Source: Mesobacillus subterraneus
Lineage (GTDB): Bacteria; Bacillota; Bacilli; Bacillales; Cytobacillaceae
Direction of reading: 5' to 3'
Assembly: GCF_003937825.1 (NCBI RefSeq)
Contig: NZ_RSFW01000015.1
Coordinates: 1-64,000 of the forward strand
DNA: 64,000 nt
Shown piece after piece: positions 24,683 through 33,889 of this stretch; the first letter of the stretch is position 1; each line of letters begins with the position of its first letter. The notes below the pieces were generated by a model. That model worked only from the letters and a program-made list of their open reading frames with translations. It did no database searches and was not told where the DNA came from. Position numbers and translations under genes: made by a program.

Positions 24683-25264
24683 TTGACGTTTTATTCATTC
24701 GCTAGAAATGTCGTAAATACTGTTTTAAAACCAATTTACAGGATTGAAGTCATTGGCAGGGAGAATGTACCTGCCGATGGCGGTGTCCTGCTGTGTGCCA
24801 ATCATATTGATAACCTGGATCCGCCAGTGGTGGGTATCACTGCGCCACGGCCAGTATATTTCATGGCTAAGGCGGAGCTTTTTTCCGTTCCGGTACTTGG
24901 GAAAATTGTTCCTCACTTGAATGCATTCCCTGTAAAGCGAGGAATGAGCGACAGGGAAGCCCTAAGAAAGGGCCTTGCAATTTTGAAGGATGGAAATGTT
25001 TTAGGATTGTTTCCAGAGGGAACAAGAAGCAAGACAGGGGAAATAGGAAAGGGTCTCGCAGGAGCAGGCTTCTTTGCTCTTCGTTCTGAAGCACATGTCG
25101 TACCTTGCGCAATCATTGGTCCTTATAAAGCATTCAACAAGCTGAAGGTTGTTTATGGAAAGCCTATTGATATGGCATCGATTAAAGAAAAAAAGCTGAA
25201 TGCCGAGGAGACAACGGATTTTATCATGGGTGAAATCCAGAAGTTGATCAACCAATTTAAGTAA
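24683..25264 (+). CDS. plsC: 1-acyl-sn-glycerol-3-phosphate acyltransferase
   Basis: Membrane-associated acyltransferase of 193 residues that makes phosphatidic acid from lysophosphatidic acid. The catalytic NHxxxxD motif is N40-H41-x4-D46 and the substrate motif FPEGTRS lies at about 110-116. The start is probably the TTG at 24683, nine bases after AAAGGAT and two bases after the cmk stop; a GTG at 24677 would overlap cmk but is too near the site. The cmk-plsC pairing is common in Bacillus relatives, although B. subtilis plsC is elsewhere. Confidence 0.93.
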   Translation: MTFYSFARNVVNTVLKPIYRIEVIGRENVPADGGVLLCANHIDNLDPPVVGITAPRPVYFMAKAELFSVPVLGKIVPHLNAFPVKRGMSDREALRKGLAILKDGNVLGLFPEGTRSKTGEIGKGLAGAGFFALRSEAHVVPCAIIGPYKAFNKLKVVYGKPIDMASIKEKKLNAEETTDFIMGEIQKLINQFK

Positions 25265-25422
25265 TGTTTCTTGCTTGACAAAAATGCCTGTTTGTAAGAA
25301 GTTATTAAGAAGAGATATTTTTAGAATTTTCACTTAGTATCTAAATTATGGTGTTTTCTAAGTGGCGATTAATGCCACAAAGCATATATTTTGCAGCAGT
25401 CATGGATTAAGGAGGAGTACAT

Positions 25423-26562
25423 ATGTCAGAAGATATGAACCAAATCGAGGTAAAGAATTTTGAGGCTGGAGACCGCGTCAGAGGCCAGGTAACAAAGGTG
25501 GAAGAAAAGCAAGTTTTGGTAGATATTGAAGGCAGCAAGCTGGATGGTATCATTCCAATCAGTGAACTATCAAGCCTTCATGTTGAAAAAGCCGAAGATG
25601 CTGTTTCTGTAGGCGATGAACTCGAGCTGGAAGTCCAAAAAGTAGAAGAGGAAGCTTTAATTCTTTCAAAGAGAAAAGTAGATGCTGAAAAAGCCTGGGA
25701 AGAACTGAAAGGGAAATTCGAAAGCGGAGAAGTTTTCGAAGCAGAAGTCAAAGATGTCGTAAAAGGCGGTCTGGTAGTAGACCTGGGCGTCCGCGGCTTC
25801 GTTCCTGCTTCCCTTGTAGAATCTCACTTTGTCGAGGATTTTACAGATTATAAAGGGAAATCACTAAGCTTTAAGATTGTCGAGCTGGAACAAGAGAAAA
25901 ATCGTCTCATTCTTTCACACCGCGCCGTCGTGGAAGAAGAGCAGGGCAAGAAAAAGCAGGATCTTCTTGCTGCTATCCAGCCAGGCCAGGTAATCGAAGG
26001 TACTGTCCAAAGAATCACTGACTTTGGTGCATTCGTTGATATCGGCGGAGTCGATGGTCTTGTCCATATTTCACAGCTTTCCCATGAGCATGTGGAAAAG
26101 CCATCAGATGTTGTCCAGGAAGGGCAGCAGGTAAAGGTGAAAGTCCTGAGTGTGGATCGCGACAATGAGCGCATTTCTCTTTCCATCAAAGAAACATTGC
26201 CTGGACCTTGGTCTGACATTGATGAAAAAGCACCAAAGGGAAGCACACTAGAAGGAACAGTGAAGCGCCTTGTATCTTATGGTGCGTTTGTTGAAGTTTT
26301 CCCAGGTGTTGAAGGGCTTGTGCATATCTCGCAAATCTCTCACAAACATATCGGCACACCGCATGAAGTTCTTTCAGAAGGGCAGACTGTAAAAGTAAAG
26401 GTGCTGGATGTAAATAAGGCTGACCAAAGATTATCCCTTAGCATGAAGGAGTTCGAGGAAAGAGAATCGAATGAAGCAATCGATTACGAGCTTCCGGAAG
26501 AATCAAAAGGCTTCAGCCTTGGTGATATGATTGGAGACAAGCTTAAGAATCTGAAACAGTAA
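25423..26562 (+). CDS. ypfD: S1 RNA-binding domain protein YpfD (ribosomal protein S1 homologue)
   Basis: Protein of 379 residues with four consecutive S1 domains at about residues 14-83, 100-170, 186-256 and 272-342. The last two are best conserved, each with the GAFV and GLVHISQ strands typical of S1. Gram-positive versions are shorter than the six-domain E. coli S1 and are not essential in B. subtilis. The acidic C-terminal tail ends in a basic helix (GDKLKNLKQ). The GGAGGAG site before the ATG is strong. Often annotated rpsA. A 158-base gap from plsC may hold a promoter. Confidence 0.93.
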   Translation: MSEDMNQIEVKNFEAGDRVRGQVTKVEEKQVLVDIEGSKLDGIIPISELSSLHVEKAEDAVSVGDELELEVQKVEEEALILSKRKVDAEKAWEELKGKFESGEVFEAEVKDVVKGGLVVDLGVRGFVPASLVESHFVEDFTDYKGKSLSFKIVELEQEKNRLILSHRAVVEEEQGKKKQDLLAAIQPGQVIEGTVQRITDFGAFVDIGGVDGLVHISQLSHEHVEKPSDVVQEGQQVKVKVLSVDRDNERISLSIKETLPGPWSDIDEKAPKGSTLEGTVKRLVSYGAFVEVFPGVEGLVHISQISHKHIGTPHEVLSEGQTVKVKVLDVNKADQRLSLSMKEFEERESNEAIDYELPEESKGFSLGDMIGDKLKNLKQ

Positions 26563-26571
26563 TGGTGATAA

Positions 26572-27624
26572 ATGGTGTCAAGATCAAAAAGGAAATGGGA
26601 TCATATCCAATATGCCCTTGAAACAGGCCAGAAAAGGCTGACAGGTTTTGACGATATTAAGTTTGTGCACCAAAGCTTGCCTGGTTCGAATCTTGATTCA
26701 GTTAAATTGCAGACTAAAATTGGCGAACTTTCTTTAAGTTCGCCAATTTTTATAAATGCAATGACGGGCGGCGGCGGGGAGAGAACCTATCGTATAAACC
26801 GGGAACTGGCAATAGCCGCTAGAGAAACAGAAACTGCGATTGCAGTAGGTTCACAGATGTCAGCGCTGAAGGATCCTTCCGAGCGCAAAAGTTATCAGGT
26901 AGTGAGAGAAATGAATCCGAAAGGAATCATCCTTGCCAACTTGGGCAGCGAAGCAACGGTCGATCAGGCAAAAAAAGCAGTTGAAATGATCGAAGCAAGT
27001 GGCTTGCAGATTCACTTGAATGTCATCCAGGAACTGACGATGCCGGAGGGTGACAGGAACTTCCAAGGTGCAATTGAACGAATTGCGGAAATTGCACATA
27101 GTGCAGGTGTGCCAGTGATCGTCAAAGAGGTTGGGTTTGGAATAAGTTCTGAAACGGCAGTTGAGCTCTATTCTGCAGGAATTCGCCATCTGGATGTAGG
27201 GGGATTTGGCGGCACGAATTTTGCTGCTATTGAGAATAAACGCAGGGAGCGCTTTCTGGGATTCTTTGAAGACTGGGGTATCCCTACGGCAGCATCGATC
27301 ATTGAAACGAAAACAGCTTGCCGGGAACTTGCGGTTATAGCCTCAGGTGGAATTCAGACGAGTGCTGACATAGTGAAAGCTCTTGCTCTAGGTGCCGATG
27401 CTGCTGCTTTGGCGGGTTTTTTATTAAAGGTCCTGATGGAACAAGGAACAGACGGATTGATTGAAGAAATTGAAACAGTAAAAAATGAAATAGCCATTCT
27501 TATGGCGGCCTTAGGAGTCCATGAGCCTGAAGGTCTCCAAAAAGTCCCGCTGGTAGTATCCGGGGATACGTATCATTGGCTTAACCAGAGAGGGATCGAT
27601 CCCTCCGCATTTGCCCAAAGGTAA
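26572..27624 (+). CDS. fni: Isopentenyl-diphosphate delta-isomerase, type 2
   Basis: FMN-dependent enzyme of 350 residues that interconverts isopentenyl and dimethylallyl diphosphate, feeding the menaquinone side chain made by HepST. Signatures include INAMTGGG, the catalytic-region [35 protein letters not shown] and [15 protein letters not shown] for phosphate binding. The start could be ATG 26572 or GTG 26575; the former follows GGTGATA. It begins nine bases after ypfD. The coding sequence contains a perfect 15-bp inverted repeat at 26716-26750, described separately. Confidence 0.95.
   Translation: MVSRSKRKWDHIQYALETGQKRLTGFDDIKFVHQSLPGSNLDSVKLQTKIGELSLSSPIFINAMTGGGGERTYRINRELAIAARETETAIAVGSQMSALKDPSERKSYQVVREMNPKGIILANLGSEATVDQAKKAVEMIEASGLQIHLNVIQELTMPEGDRNFQGAIERIAEIAHSAGVPVIVKEVGFGISSETAVELYSAGIRHLDVGGFGGTNFAAIENKRRERFLGFFEDWGIPTAASIIETKTACRELAVIASGGIQTSADIVKALALGADAAALAGFLLKVLMEQGTDGLIEEIETVKNEIAILMAALGVHEPEGLQKVPLVVSGDTYHWLNQRGIDPSAFAQR
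26716..26750 (+). other. Perfect 15-bp terminator-like hairpin inside fni
   Basis: AAAATTGGCGAACTT (26716-26730) pairs perfectly with AAGTTCGCCAATTTT (26736-26750) around TCTTT, and the descending arm runs into TTTTTAT. It spans codons 49-60 of fni in frame. The shape is that of an intrinsic terminator. Confidence 0.85.
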
Positions 27625-27652
27625 ACTTTAATTTTTCAAAAATCATGATAAT

Positions 27653-27689
27653 AAAAGCCCTCTGCATGTTTCGTGCAGGGGGCTTTTTG
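27653..27689 (+). terminator. Intrinsic terminator of ypfD-fni
   Basis: AAAAGCCCTCTGCA pairs with TGCAGGGGGCTTTT (one G-U) across seven bases, with five Ts in all. Confidence 0.92.
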
Positions 27690-27738
27690 TACTGGCTACA
27701 ATAAATAACTGAATGGTGCCTTGTGAAGAATATTCCGC

Positions 27739-27882
27739 TTAGCTATACTTGCCATCGTTTAAAGAGCGAGCCTCTTCAGGGCTTTGCAATTTGGTTGCCC
27801 CAGGATAATGCAATGCTTGATCGCGGTCAGATTCCACTCGGCCGCTCTTTTTAAGTTTTTTTTCCTGTCTGTCTCTTCCCAT
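27739..27882 (-). CDS. ypzI: YpzI family small protein
   Basis: Small charged protein of 47 residues starting MGRDRQEKKLKKSGRVESDR and ending SPEEARSLNDGKYS. The sequence matches my memory of the YpzI family, found in spore-forming Bacillus. It is encoded on the opposite strand to its neighbours, with a very good TAGGAGGT site seven bases from the ATG, which supports real expression. Function unknown; no cysteines or membrane segments. The 297 bases from here to yphA contain no further gene that I can support. Confidence 0.85.
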   Translation of the reverse strand: MGRDRQEKKLKKSGRVESDRDQALHYPGATKLQSPEEARSLNDGKYS

Positions 27883-28179
27883 ATCCAGACCTCCTAATGT
27901 GGTTATATCCCGTGGATTCTTGCTATCTCATTCATCCATTTACTCAGTTTTTCCGGACCCATGAGGATAAAGTGATGCAGAAGCAAATATCACGGGAAAA
28001 GTTTGAAAAAAGCGGTTGCGAATGAGCCGTGGCTGGTGGTTATCCATTCTTTAAATTACGGTCATTACCCAGAAAGATTCCTTCCGCTTTTTCTTAACAT
28101 GGAACAGGTAAAAAAGTTTATGCAAAAAAGATTAAATTACATAAGCAATTCCCATAATGGAAATGATAGGAGGGGTTGA

Positions 28180-28791
28180 ATGGAAGGGATTTATTTTTAT
28201 TGGCTGGCCTGGATAAGCTGGGTCTGGACAACTTTTATGATGGATAAAAACCATCCATTAAGGCATAGTCTATCTTTCTTTATTTTGTCCGTGATCCTTT
28301 TGGCACCATTTGAAGTTGAGTTTCTGATGGGGGAATATAGCTTAGCTGCTTTCGGAATTGCCTTGTTCCTGTTTTTTTCCACACAGCGAAAAAAAACGGG
28401 CTCGTTTCTGTATCTGTTCTTATCTTCATTCATCATTATGCTGGCTTATACGAGTTTTTTAATGTTCGAATTGTTCGATCCCATCTGGGTCTTATTCGAC
28501 CGTAAAATCATGCTGGGAGCATTGGGATTCTATTTAGCAGTCCTTTTGCATAAGGACAGGCATAACCGCTTGTTATCCTTGATTTCAGGCTTTTTGCTGG
28601 GGGACATTATGTATTCGGTGATATTAGCCAAATTTCATTTCCCATATCCTGTTGCGTCACTCGCTTTTTTGGACATCCTGTTTATATCTTTGGCAATGCT
28701 TGTATTATGGTCAGCGGTTGAAACTGTGATTTCCTTTATGTCAAAAAATACAATAACCCACGCAGAAGGAGAGGAACAAAAAACATCATGA
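28180..28791 (+). CDS. yphA: Integral membrane protein YphA
   Basis: Protein of 203 residues with about seven membrane segments covering nearly the whole length, with a short polar C-terminal tail (KNTITHAEGEEQKTS). Position (first gene before yphB and der) and length fit B. subtilis YphA. AGGAGGGGTTGA precedes the ATG. It overlaps yphB by four bases, so both are translationally coupled. No catalytic motif is visible. The link with the YIEGIA protein suggests a sporulation-related envelope role, by inference only. Confidence 0.8.
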   Translation: MEGIYFYWLAWISWVWTTFMMDKNHPLRHSLSFFILSVILLAPFEVEFLMGEYSLAAFGIALFLFFSTQRKKTGSFLYLFLSSFIIMLAYTSFLMFELFDPIWVLFDRKIMLGALGFYLAVLLHKDRHNRLLSLISGFLLGDIMYSVILAKFHFPYPVASLAFLDILFISLAMLVLWSAVETVISFMSKNTITHAEGEEQKTS

Positions 28792-29681
28792 ATGAATACA
28801 CACTGCCAATTGTTTTTGGGCTCATGACAGGGACGCTGACAAGGTTATCTATGCTTAGGACGGATTACAGACAATATCCAACGTACCTGCACGGGAAGAT
28901 TATCCATGTTGCCCTTGGTTTTATTGCAGCTGGCCTTGGAACAGTGGCAGGACCTGCGATAATGGAAGAGGAGTTCACGGCCATTACCTTCCTGACTCTT
29001 GCTGCTTCACAGTTCAGGGAAGTCAGGAATATGGAAAGAAATACGCTTACCGAATTGGACAGCTATGAGCTTGTTTCCAGAGGGAAAACATACATAGAAG
29101 GAATTGCGATCGCTTTTGAAAGCCGAAATTATCTCGTCATTTTCACTTCACTCATCAGTACTCTTGCTTATCTGATCTTCAATATATGGGTGGGGATCAT
29201 TGCTGCTATAGCAGCGCTGCTGATTTCCCATAGACTCATGTCTGGCGGAAAGCTGAAGGATCTTGTTGAAATTGAATATATAGAGCCGAGATTTGATGGT
29301 GCCGGCCTGTATGTAGATAATATTTATATCATGAATATTGGGCTGCCCGAAAGGCAGAAAGAAGTCTTGCGTTATGGGATGGGGTTTATTTTAAAACCAA
29401 AAAATATGAACGCCCGTACAACGATTGCGAACCTGGGCCAAAGGCAGGCCGTTCTGCATGATTTATCGACGGCTCTTGGGGTATATCGGGATTCCGGGAC
29501 CCCCGCCCTGGTCCCTTTGGCTAAGAGAGATCTTGATGATGGCCGAGTTGGCATATTTGTGCTCCCTCAGGAACGGGATATTGAACGTGCGATTACGGTT
29601 ATTGGTGATGTCCCAACACTTGAGAATGCGATCAGGATGCCTTCAGAGAAGAAAAACAATGAAGGAGGTGCGGGTGCATGA
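28788..29681 (+). CDS. yphB: YIEGIA family membrane protein (YphB, SeaA)
   Basis: Protein of 297 residues. The name-giving motif YIEGIA is present at about residues 103-108 (TYIEGIAIAFESR). There are about four membrane segments: residues 5-20, 40-58, 115-133 and 134-148. A soluble C-terminal half (about 160-297) contains AALG-like and VLPQERDIERAI strands. B. subtilis yphB has been linked to spore envelope assembly (SeaA), as I recall. It overlaps yphA at its start and the small capping-subunit gene at its end. Confidence 0.87.
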   Translation: MNEYTLPIVFGLMTGTLTRLSMLRTDYRQYPTYLHGKIIHVALGFIAAGLGTVAGPAIMEEEFTAITFLTLAASQFREVRNMERNTLTELDSYELVSRGKTYIEGIAIAFESRNYLVIFTSLISTLAYLIFNIWVGIIAAIAALLISHRLMSGGKLKDLVEIEYIEPRFDGAGLYVDNIYIMNIGLPERQKEVLRYGMGFILKPKNMNARTTIANLGQRQAVLHDLSTALGVYRDSGTPALVPLAKRDLDDGRVGIFVLPQERDIERAITVIGDVPTLENAIRMPSEKKNNEGGAGA

Positions 29682-29863
29682 TGCTCGAGAAATTCGTCCT
29701 TGCCGCCGTAACCACCAACCCCAAGAAAGTCCCTTCCGGAACGGCCGTTTTCCATTGTGATTCAAAGGAGGAAATGGAAACGGTGGCCGCAAATCTTGAA
29801 GCCATCCTGGATGGAATTGCCCACGCGCTGACCGAGGAGCTTTTGATCATCGTAAAACATTGA
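29678..29863 (+). CDS. Capping complex subunit for YIEGIA
   Basis: Small protein of 61 residues (MMLEKFVLAAVTTNPKKVPS onward) that recurs immediately after YIEGIA genes and is named as its capping complex partner. The start overlaps the yphB stop by four bases, behind an excellent AGGAGGTG site; either of two adjacent ATGs may be used. No membrane segment is present. Coupled translation and near-fixed gene order are the main evidence that the two proteins form a complex. Confidence 0.82.
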   Translation: MMLEKFVLAAVTTNPKKVPSGTAVFHCDSKEEMETVAANLEAILDGIAHALTEELLIIVKH

Positions 29864-29919
29864 CATTAAATGTTTTCGTTGCCTGATTACGGCATCTTTT
29901 GATAAACTGATTAAGCCAG

Positions 29920-29950
29920 ACCCTTCTGTATACCAAGAAGGGTTTATTTT
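29920..29950 (+). terminator. Intrinsic terminator of yphA-yphB-capping gene
   Basis: ACCCTTCT pairs with AGAAGGGT across eight bases and is followed by TTATTTTAT. Confidence 0.75.
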
Positions 29951-30063
29951 ATAAGCGTCCTCCTCGTGAGTGACCTGAAATTAACGATGAAAACATGGAA
30001 AGTTTGAAATGGTTATGGCCAGGTCTGTGACCTGCATTAATAGAATTTGAAAGGGTGAAGTTC

Positions 30064-31374
30064 ATGACGAAACCAGTGGTAGCAATCGTTGGACGTCCGA
30101 ATGTCGGCAAGTCTACGATTTTTAACCGAATCGTTGGTGAACGTATTTCGATCGTTGAAGATATTCCGGGAGTAACGAGAGATCGTATATACAGTTCGGC
30201 TGAATGGCTGACACATGACTTTAATATTATTGATACTGGGGGAATTGATTTAGGAGACGAGCCATTCCTGGACCAAATCCGCCAGCAGGCAGAAATTGCG
30301 ATTGACGAAGCGGATGTGATCATTTTTATTGTCAACGGCAGAGAAGGTGTTACCTCTGCTGACGAGGAAGTGGCAAAAATCCTTTACCGCTCCAAAAAAC
30401 CTGTCGTACTTGCAGTAAATAAGATTGACAATCCGGAAATGAGAGAAATGATTTATGACTTTTATTCTCTCGGATTCGGCGAACCGATGCCAATTTCAGG
30501 ATCGCACGGACTGGGGCTTGGAGATTTGCTTGATGAAGCGGCCAAGCACTTCCCGCAAGCTAAGGAAGATGAGTATGATAAAGACGCCATTAAGTTCTCG
30601 CTGATCGGCCGTCCGAATGTTGGCAAGTCCTCCCTGGTGAATGCCATCCTTGGTGAGGAACGGGTCATTGTCAGTGATATTGCCGGCACGACGAGAGATG
30701 CGATTGATTCCCAGGTTACATATGACGGCCAAAAGTACGTCATTATCGATACGGCCGGGATGCGCAAAAAAGGCAAAGTATATGAAACCACTGAAAAATA
30801 TAGTGTATTGAGGGCGTTAAGGGCAATTGAACGCTCTGATGTCGTCCTTGTGGTCATCAATGCAGAAGAAGGCATCATTGAACAGGACAAGCATATTGCG
30901 GGTTACGCTGAAGAAGCGGGCAGAGCTGTGATCATTGTCGTCAATAAGTGGGATGCCATCGAGAAAGATGAGAAAACGATGAAGGAGTTCGAAGAAAAAA
31001 TCCGGGCGCATTTCCAATTCCTTAGCTATGCGCCAATCGTATTCCTGTCTGCCAAAACAAAGAAACGGATCCATACCTTGATGCCAATGATCAATTTGGC
31101 GAGCGAGAACCATGCAATGAGGGTTCAAACGAATATCCTCAATGAAGTGATCATGGACGCAATAGCCATGAACCCAACACCGACGGATAAAGGAAAGAGG
31201 CTGAAGATCTACTACGCAACCCAGGTTTCAGTTAAGCCGCCTACGTTTGTTGTATTTGTAAACGAGCCTGAATTGATGCACTTTTCCTATGAGCGATTCC
31301 TCGAGAACAGAATCAGGGATGCATTTGACTTTACAGGAACACCGATCAAGATTTTCGCAAGACAAAGAAAATAA
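30064..31374 (+). CDS. der: Ribosome biogenesis GTPase Der (EngA)
   Basis: Essential tandem GTPase of 436 residues, exactly the B. subtilis length, that assists 50S subunit maturation. Two G domains each contain GRPNVGKS (residues 8-15 and about 180-187), a DTGG/DTAG switch II and NKxD motifs (NKID, NKWD). A C-terminal KH-like domain follows from about residue 350. ATG 30064 follows AAAGGGTG at suitable spacing; the GTG three codons upstream is less likely. About 20 bases separate it from gpsA, suggesting one operon. Confidence 0.97.
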   Translation: MTKPVVAIVGRPNVGKSTIFNRIVGERISIVEDIPGVTRDRIYSSAEWLTHDFNIIDTGGIDLGDEPFLDQIRQQAEIAIDEADVIIFIVNGREGVTSADEEVAKILYRSKKPVVLAVNKIDNPEMREMIYDFYSLGFGEPMPISGSHGLGLGDLLDEAAKHFPQAKEDEYDKDAIKFSLIGRPNVGKSSLVNAILGEERVIVSDIAGTTRDAIDSQVTYDGQKYVIIDTAGMRKKGKVYETTEKYSVLRALRAIERSDVVLVVINAEEGIIEQDKHIAGYAEEAGRAVIIVVNKWDAIEKDEKTMKEFEEKIRAHFQFLSYAPIVFLSAKTKKRIHTLMPMINLASENHAMRVQTNILNEVIMDAIAMNPTPTDKGKRLKIYYATQVSVKPPTFVVFVNEPELMHFSYERFLENRIRDAFDFTGTPIKIFARQRK

Positions 31375-31393
31375 GGTAAAGGTTGTGGTTTGA

Positions 31394-32440
31394 ATGGAAA
31401 GGAAGAGGGAGAAAGTAGCTGTTATTGGTGCTGGAAGCTGGGGTACAGCTTTGGCAATGGTCCTCGCTGACAATGGCCATGAGGTGCGTTTATGGGGGCA
31501 TAACCCTGTCCAAATTGATGAGATCAATCAACAACATACCAACAAGAAATATCTTCCTGAAATTGCCCTGCCTGAAACCATCATTGGTTATTCTTCTTTG
31601 AAAGAGGCCGTGGAAGGCATCAAGACTGTGATCATGGCTGTACCAACCAAGGCCATCAGGGAAGTAATCAGAAGTATGTCTGAAGTCACCTCGGAACCTA
31701 TGGTAGTAGTGCATGTGAGCAAAGGAATCGAGCCGGATTCCTTGCTGCGTATTTCTGAAATGATCGAAGAAGAAATGCCTGCGGACCTTCTTGACAGTGT
31801 CGTGGTCCTCTCCGGGCCGAGCCATGCGGAAGAGGTCAGTCTCCGCCACCCGACAACGGTTACTGTTTCATCAAAAAACATGGAAGAAGCAGAAAAAATC
31901 CAGGATCTGTTCATCAACAACAATTTCAGGGTATATACAAACCCGGATCTGGTTGGAGTGGAAATTGGCGGTGCGCTAAAAAATATTATCGCACTGGCAG
32001 CTGGGATTTCGGATGGTCTTGGCTATGGAGATAATGCCAAGGCTGCCTTGATCACAAGGGGATTGGCTGAAATAGCCAGGCTGGGAGTCAAGATGGGTGC
32101 CAGTCCTTTGACCTTCTCCGGATTGACTGGGATTGGTGATTTAATCGTGACTTGTACGAGTGTCCACTCAAGGAACTGGCGTGCAGGAAATCTTCTCGGC
32201 AGGGGACAGAATCTGGAGGAAGTCCTTGAGAACATGGGAATGGTCGTTGAAGGAGTCCGGACAACGAAAGCAGCTTACCAGCTTGCGGAGAAATACGAAG
32301 TCAATATGCCGATCACCAATGCTCTATACAATATTCTCTTTAACGGCATCAATCCAAAAGATGCAGTGGATGGGCTGATGTCAAGGGATAAAACCCATGA
32401 GATGGAAGATTTGGCTGATATTCTTGGAAGCAGGGACTAA
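31394..32440 (+). CDS. gpsA: NAD(P)-dependent glycerol-3-phosphate dehydrogenase
   Basis: Makes sn-glycerol 3-phosphate from dihydroxyacetone phosphate for phospholipid synthesis; 348 residues. The N-terminal Rossmann motif GAGSWGTA is at about residues 12-19. The catalytic lysine lies in [16 protein letters not shown], and the NTKAA-like segment is [12 protein letters not shown]. The C-terminal helical domain contains SRNWRAG, an arginine that binds the substrate phosphate. Likely cotranscribed with der. The gene is followed by a 130-base stretch ending in a strong terminator. Confidence 0.96.
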   Translation: MERKREKVAVIGAGSWGTALAMVLADNGHEVRLWGHNPVQIDEINQQHTNKKYLPEIALPETIIGYSSLKEAVEGIKTVIMAVPTKAIREVIRSMSEVTSEPMVVVHVSKGIEPDSLLRISEMIEEEMPADLLDSVVVLSGPSHAEEVSLRHPTTVTVSSKNMEEAEKIQDLFINNNFRVYTNPDLVGVEIGGALKNIIALAAGISDGLGYGDNAKAALITRGLAEIARLGVKMGASPLTFSGLTGIGDLIVTCTSVHSRNWRAGNLLGRGQNLEEVLENMGMVVEGVRTTKAAYQLAEKYEVNMPITNALYNILFNGINPKDAVDGLMSRDKTHEMEDLADILGSRD

Positions 32441-32571
32441 AGAAAAAATTTTCTCAAGATTATTGCTGTCAATATAGGCATTCGAGGATGCGAGTTCGAC
32501 CATGCTTGCATAAGATGCAACGAAGCAAACTGGTGGTTTGAACTGGGTGTTAGGGTATTTAGTCAATATAG

Positions 32572-32616
32572 GCTGAAGTAAAGTTGACCGCCCCTTCTTT
32601 ACTTCAGCTTTTTTTT
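32572..32616 (+). terminator. Intrinsic terminator of der-gpsA
   Basis: GCTGAAGTAAAG pairs perfectly with CTTTACTTCAGC across 13 bases and is followed by eight Ts. Confidence 0.95.
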
Positions 32617-32668
32617 GCCCTGGACCGGCAAATATTTGTGCTAAAATTGCATTAGTACTGCTTGCTTA

Positions 32669-32677
32669 TGTTATAAT
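32669..32677 (+). promoter_or_regulatory. Extended -10 promoter of yphE-yphF
   Basis: TGTTATAAT at 32669-32677 is a consensus extended -10. A TTGCAT at 32647-32652 is 19 bases upstream, a suboptimal spacing that the extended -10 may compensate. Confidence 0.6.
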
Positions 32678-32704
32678 ACTTCTCGGAAAAGGGAGGGGTT
32701 CAGT

Positions 32705-32905
32705 TTGTCACCCGCATTAATGAAAATGTATATATCTTTTTTTGGAATGGGCTGTATGATTGCATCATTGTTTGCGATTTACTTAAGCCGCTTCAAGCTG
32801 AAGGGATTTTTCAAAGTAGCGACGGCAATCATTGCCTACGTGTTGATGATCACAGCCGGGTTAATTATCTTTTTGGTTGTGTTCAGCGGCCCGACAAGTG
32901 AATAA
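32705..32905 (+). CDS. yphE: Small membrane protein YphE (DUF2768)
   Basis: Protein of 66 residues with two membrane segments (about residues 6-24 and 36-60), the size of B. subtilis YphE. The start codon is TTG, placed seven bases after GGGAGGGG; no ATG gives a better spacing. The next gene yphF begins 28 bases downstream and is probably cotranscribed. Function unknown. Confidence 0.8.
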   Translation: MSPALMKMYISFFGMGCMIASLFAIYLSRFKLKGFFKVATAIIAYVLMITAGLIIFLVVFSGPTSE

Positions 32906-32933
32906 AATACATAGGATTAAAGGGTTGGGGTCA

Positions 32934-33644
32934 ATGAACAAAGTACGTTTTTACCTGTCAGTCATACTCGTTTTAGTGACATTGACTGGCTGTATGTATC
33001 CTGAAGAAAAACTTGTCCAGAATCAGGTGCCTTATAAAGACCAGCTTGACAGTGTTCAATCTGCTGTCAATCAATACAAGGAAGCGAATGGCGGACTCCT
33101 GCCAATCAAAACGAAAGATGCTGAGACACCGATTTATCAGAAGTATCCTATAGACTTCAAGAAGATTGTTCCAAGGTATCTTTCCGAAGCTCCCGGGAAC
33201 GCCTATGAAAATGGCGGGCTGTTTCAGTATGTCCTGGTAGATGTGGAGACAAATCCTACAGTGAAGCTGCTTGATTTAAGAATGGCGGAAACAATCCGTG
33301 AAATAAAAATGAGGATCAATGCAACAGGCTATCCTCCGTACAAGGAAAAAATCGCGGATCATGTTTATACGATTGATTTCAAGAAAATAGGTTATAAAGA
33401 GGAGCCAGTGGTTACAAGTCCTTTCACGAACCAGAATCTGCACTTCATTCTCTCGACGGATGGGGAAATATATGTGGACTACAGAAGCGACCTGTACAGG
33501 GCACTGCAAAACTCTGATCGGGAGTTCAAGGAAGGCGAGGATATCCGCGGCCTCCTCGTTGACGGCTCCATGTTCGTCCCAGCCTATTCTCTGCCATATA
33601 CCATTGACAAGTCTACTAAAGAGCCAGTGTTTTTAGCAAAATAG
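32934..33644 (+). CDS. yphF: Lipoprotein YphF
   Basis: Predicted lipoprotein of 236 residues. The signal peptide ends with the lipobox LTGC, with the lipidated cysteine near residue 19. The mature part is soluble with alternating strands and helices; I recognise no enzymatic motif. Position before spoIVA and length match B. subtilis YphF. I chose ATG 32934, which gives a normal signal peptide; the frame is open further upstream but the longer product would bury the signal. The ribosome binding site GGTTGGGG is weak. Confidence 0.82.
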   Translation: MNKVRFYLSVILVLVTLTGCMYPEEKLVQNQVPYKDQLDSVQSAVNQYKEANGGLLPIKTKDAETPIYQKYPIDFKKIVPRYLSEAPGNAYENGGLFQYVLVDVETNPTVKLLDLRMAETIREIKMRINATGYPPYKEKIADHVYTIDFKKIGYKEEPVVTSPFTNQNLHFILSTDGEIYVDYRSDLYRALQNSDREFKEGEDIRGLLVDGSMFVPAYSLPYTIDKSTKEPVFLAK

Positions 33645-33646
33645 TC

Positions 33647-33694
33647 ATAACCCTTCTTCTGCAAAATATATTGTAGAAGAAGGGTTATTTTTTT
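33647..33694 (+). terminator. Intrinsic terminator of yphE-yphF
   Basis: ATAACCCTTCTTCT pairs with AGAAGAAGGGTTAT across 14 bases and runs into seven Ts. Confidence 0.93.
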
Positions 33695-33791
33695 GCCTTT
33701 AAACAGAAATCAATTGTTCTCATAAAAGGGAATTGTAAGAGTCTTTATTTGTGAAATAAAAAAATTAAGGAGGTAAAAATATAAAAAATTG

Positions 33792-33821
33792 TCATATTGA
33801 TATAGGACAACATCATAAATA
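33792..33821 (+). promoter_or_regulatory. Candidate SigE promoter of spoIVA
   Basis: TCATATT at 33792-33798 fits the SigE -35 consensus KMATATT, and CATAAATA at 33814-33821 resembles the -10 CATACAHT, with 15 bases between. spoIVA is SigE-controlled in B. subtilis, which supports the reading. Confidence 0.65.
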
Positions 33822-33889
33822 TATATTGTCCCAGATTACTAATTTGGATGAATTTATTCCCACTAACTCTATGATCGGGAGGGGATCAC

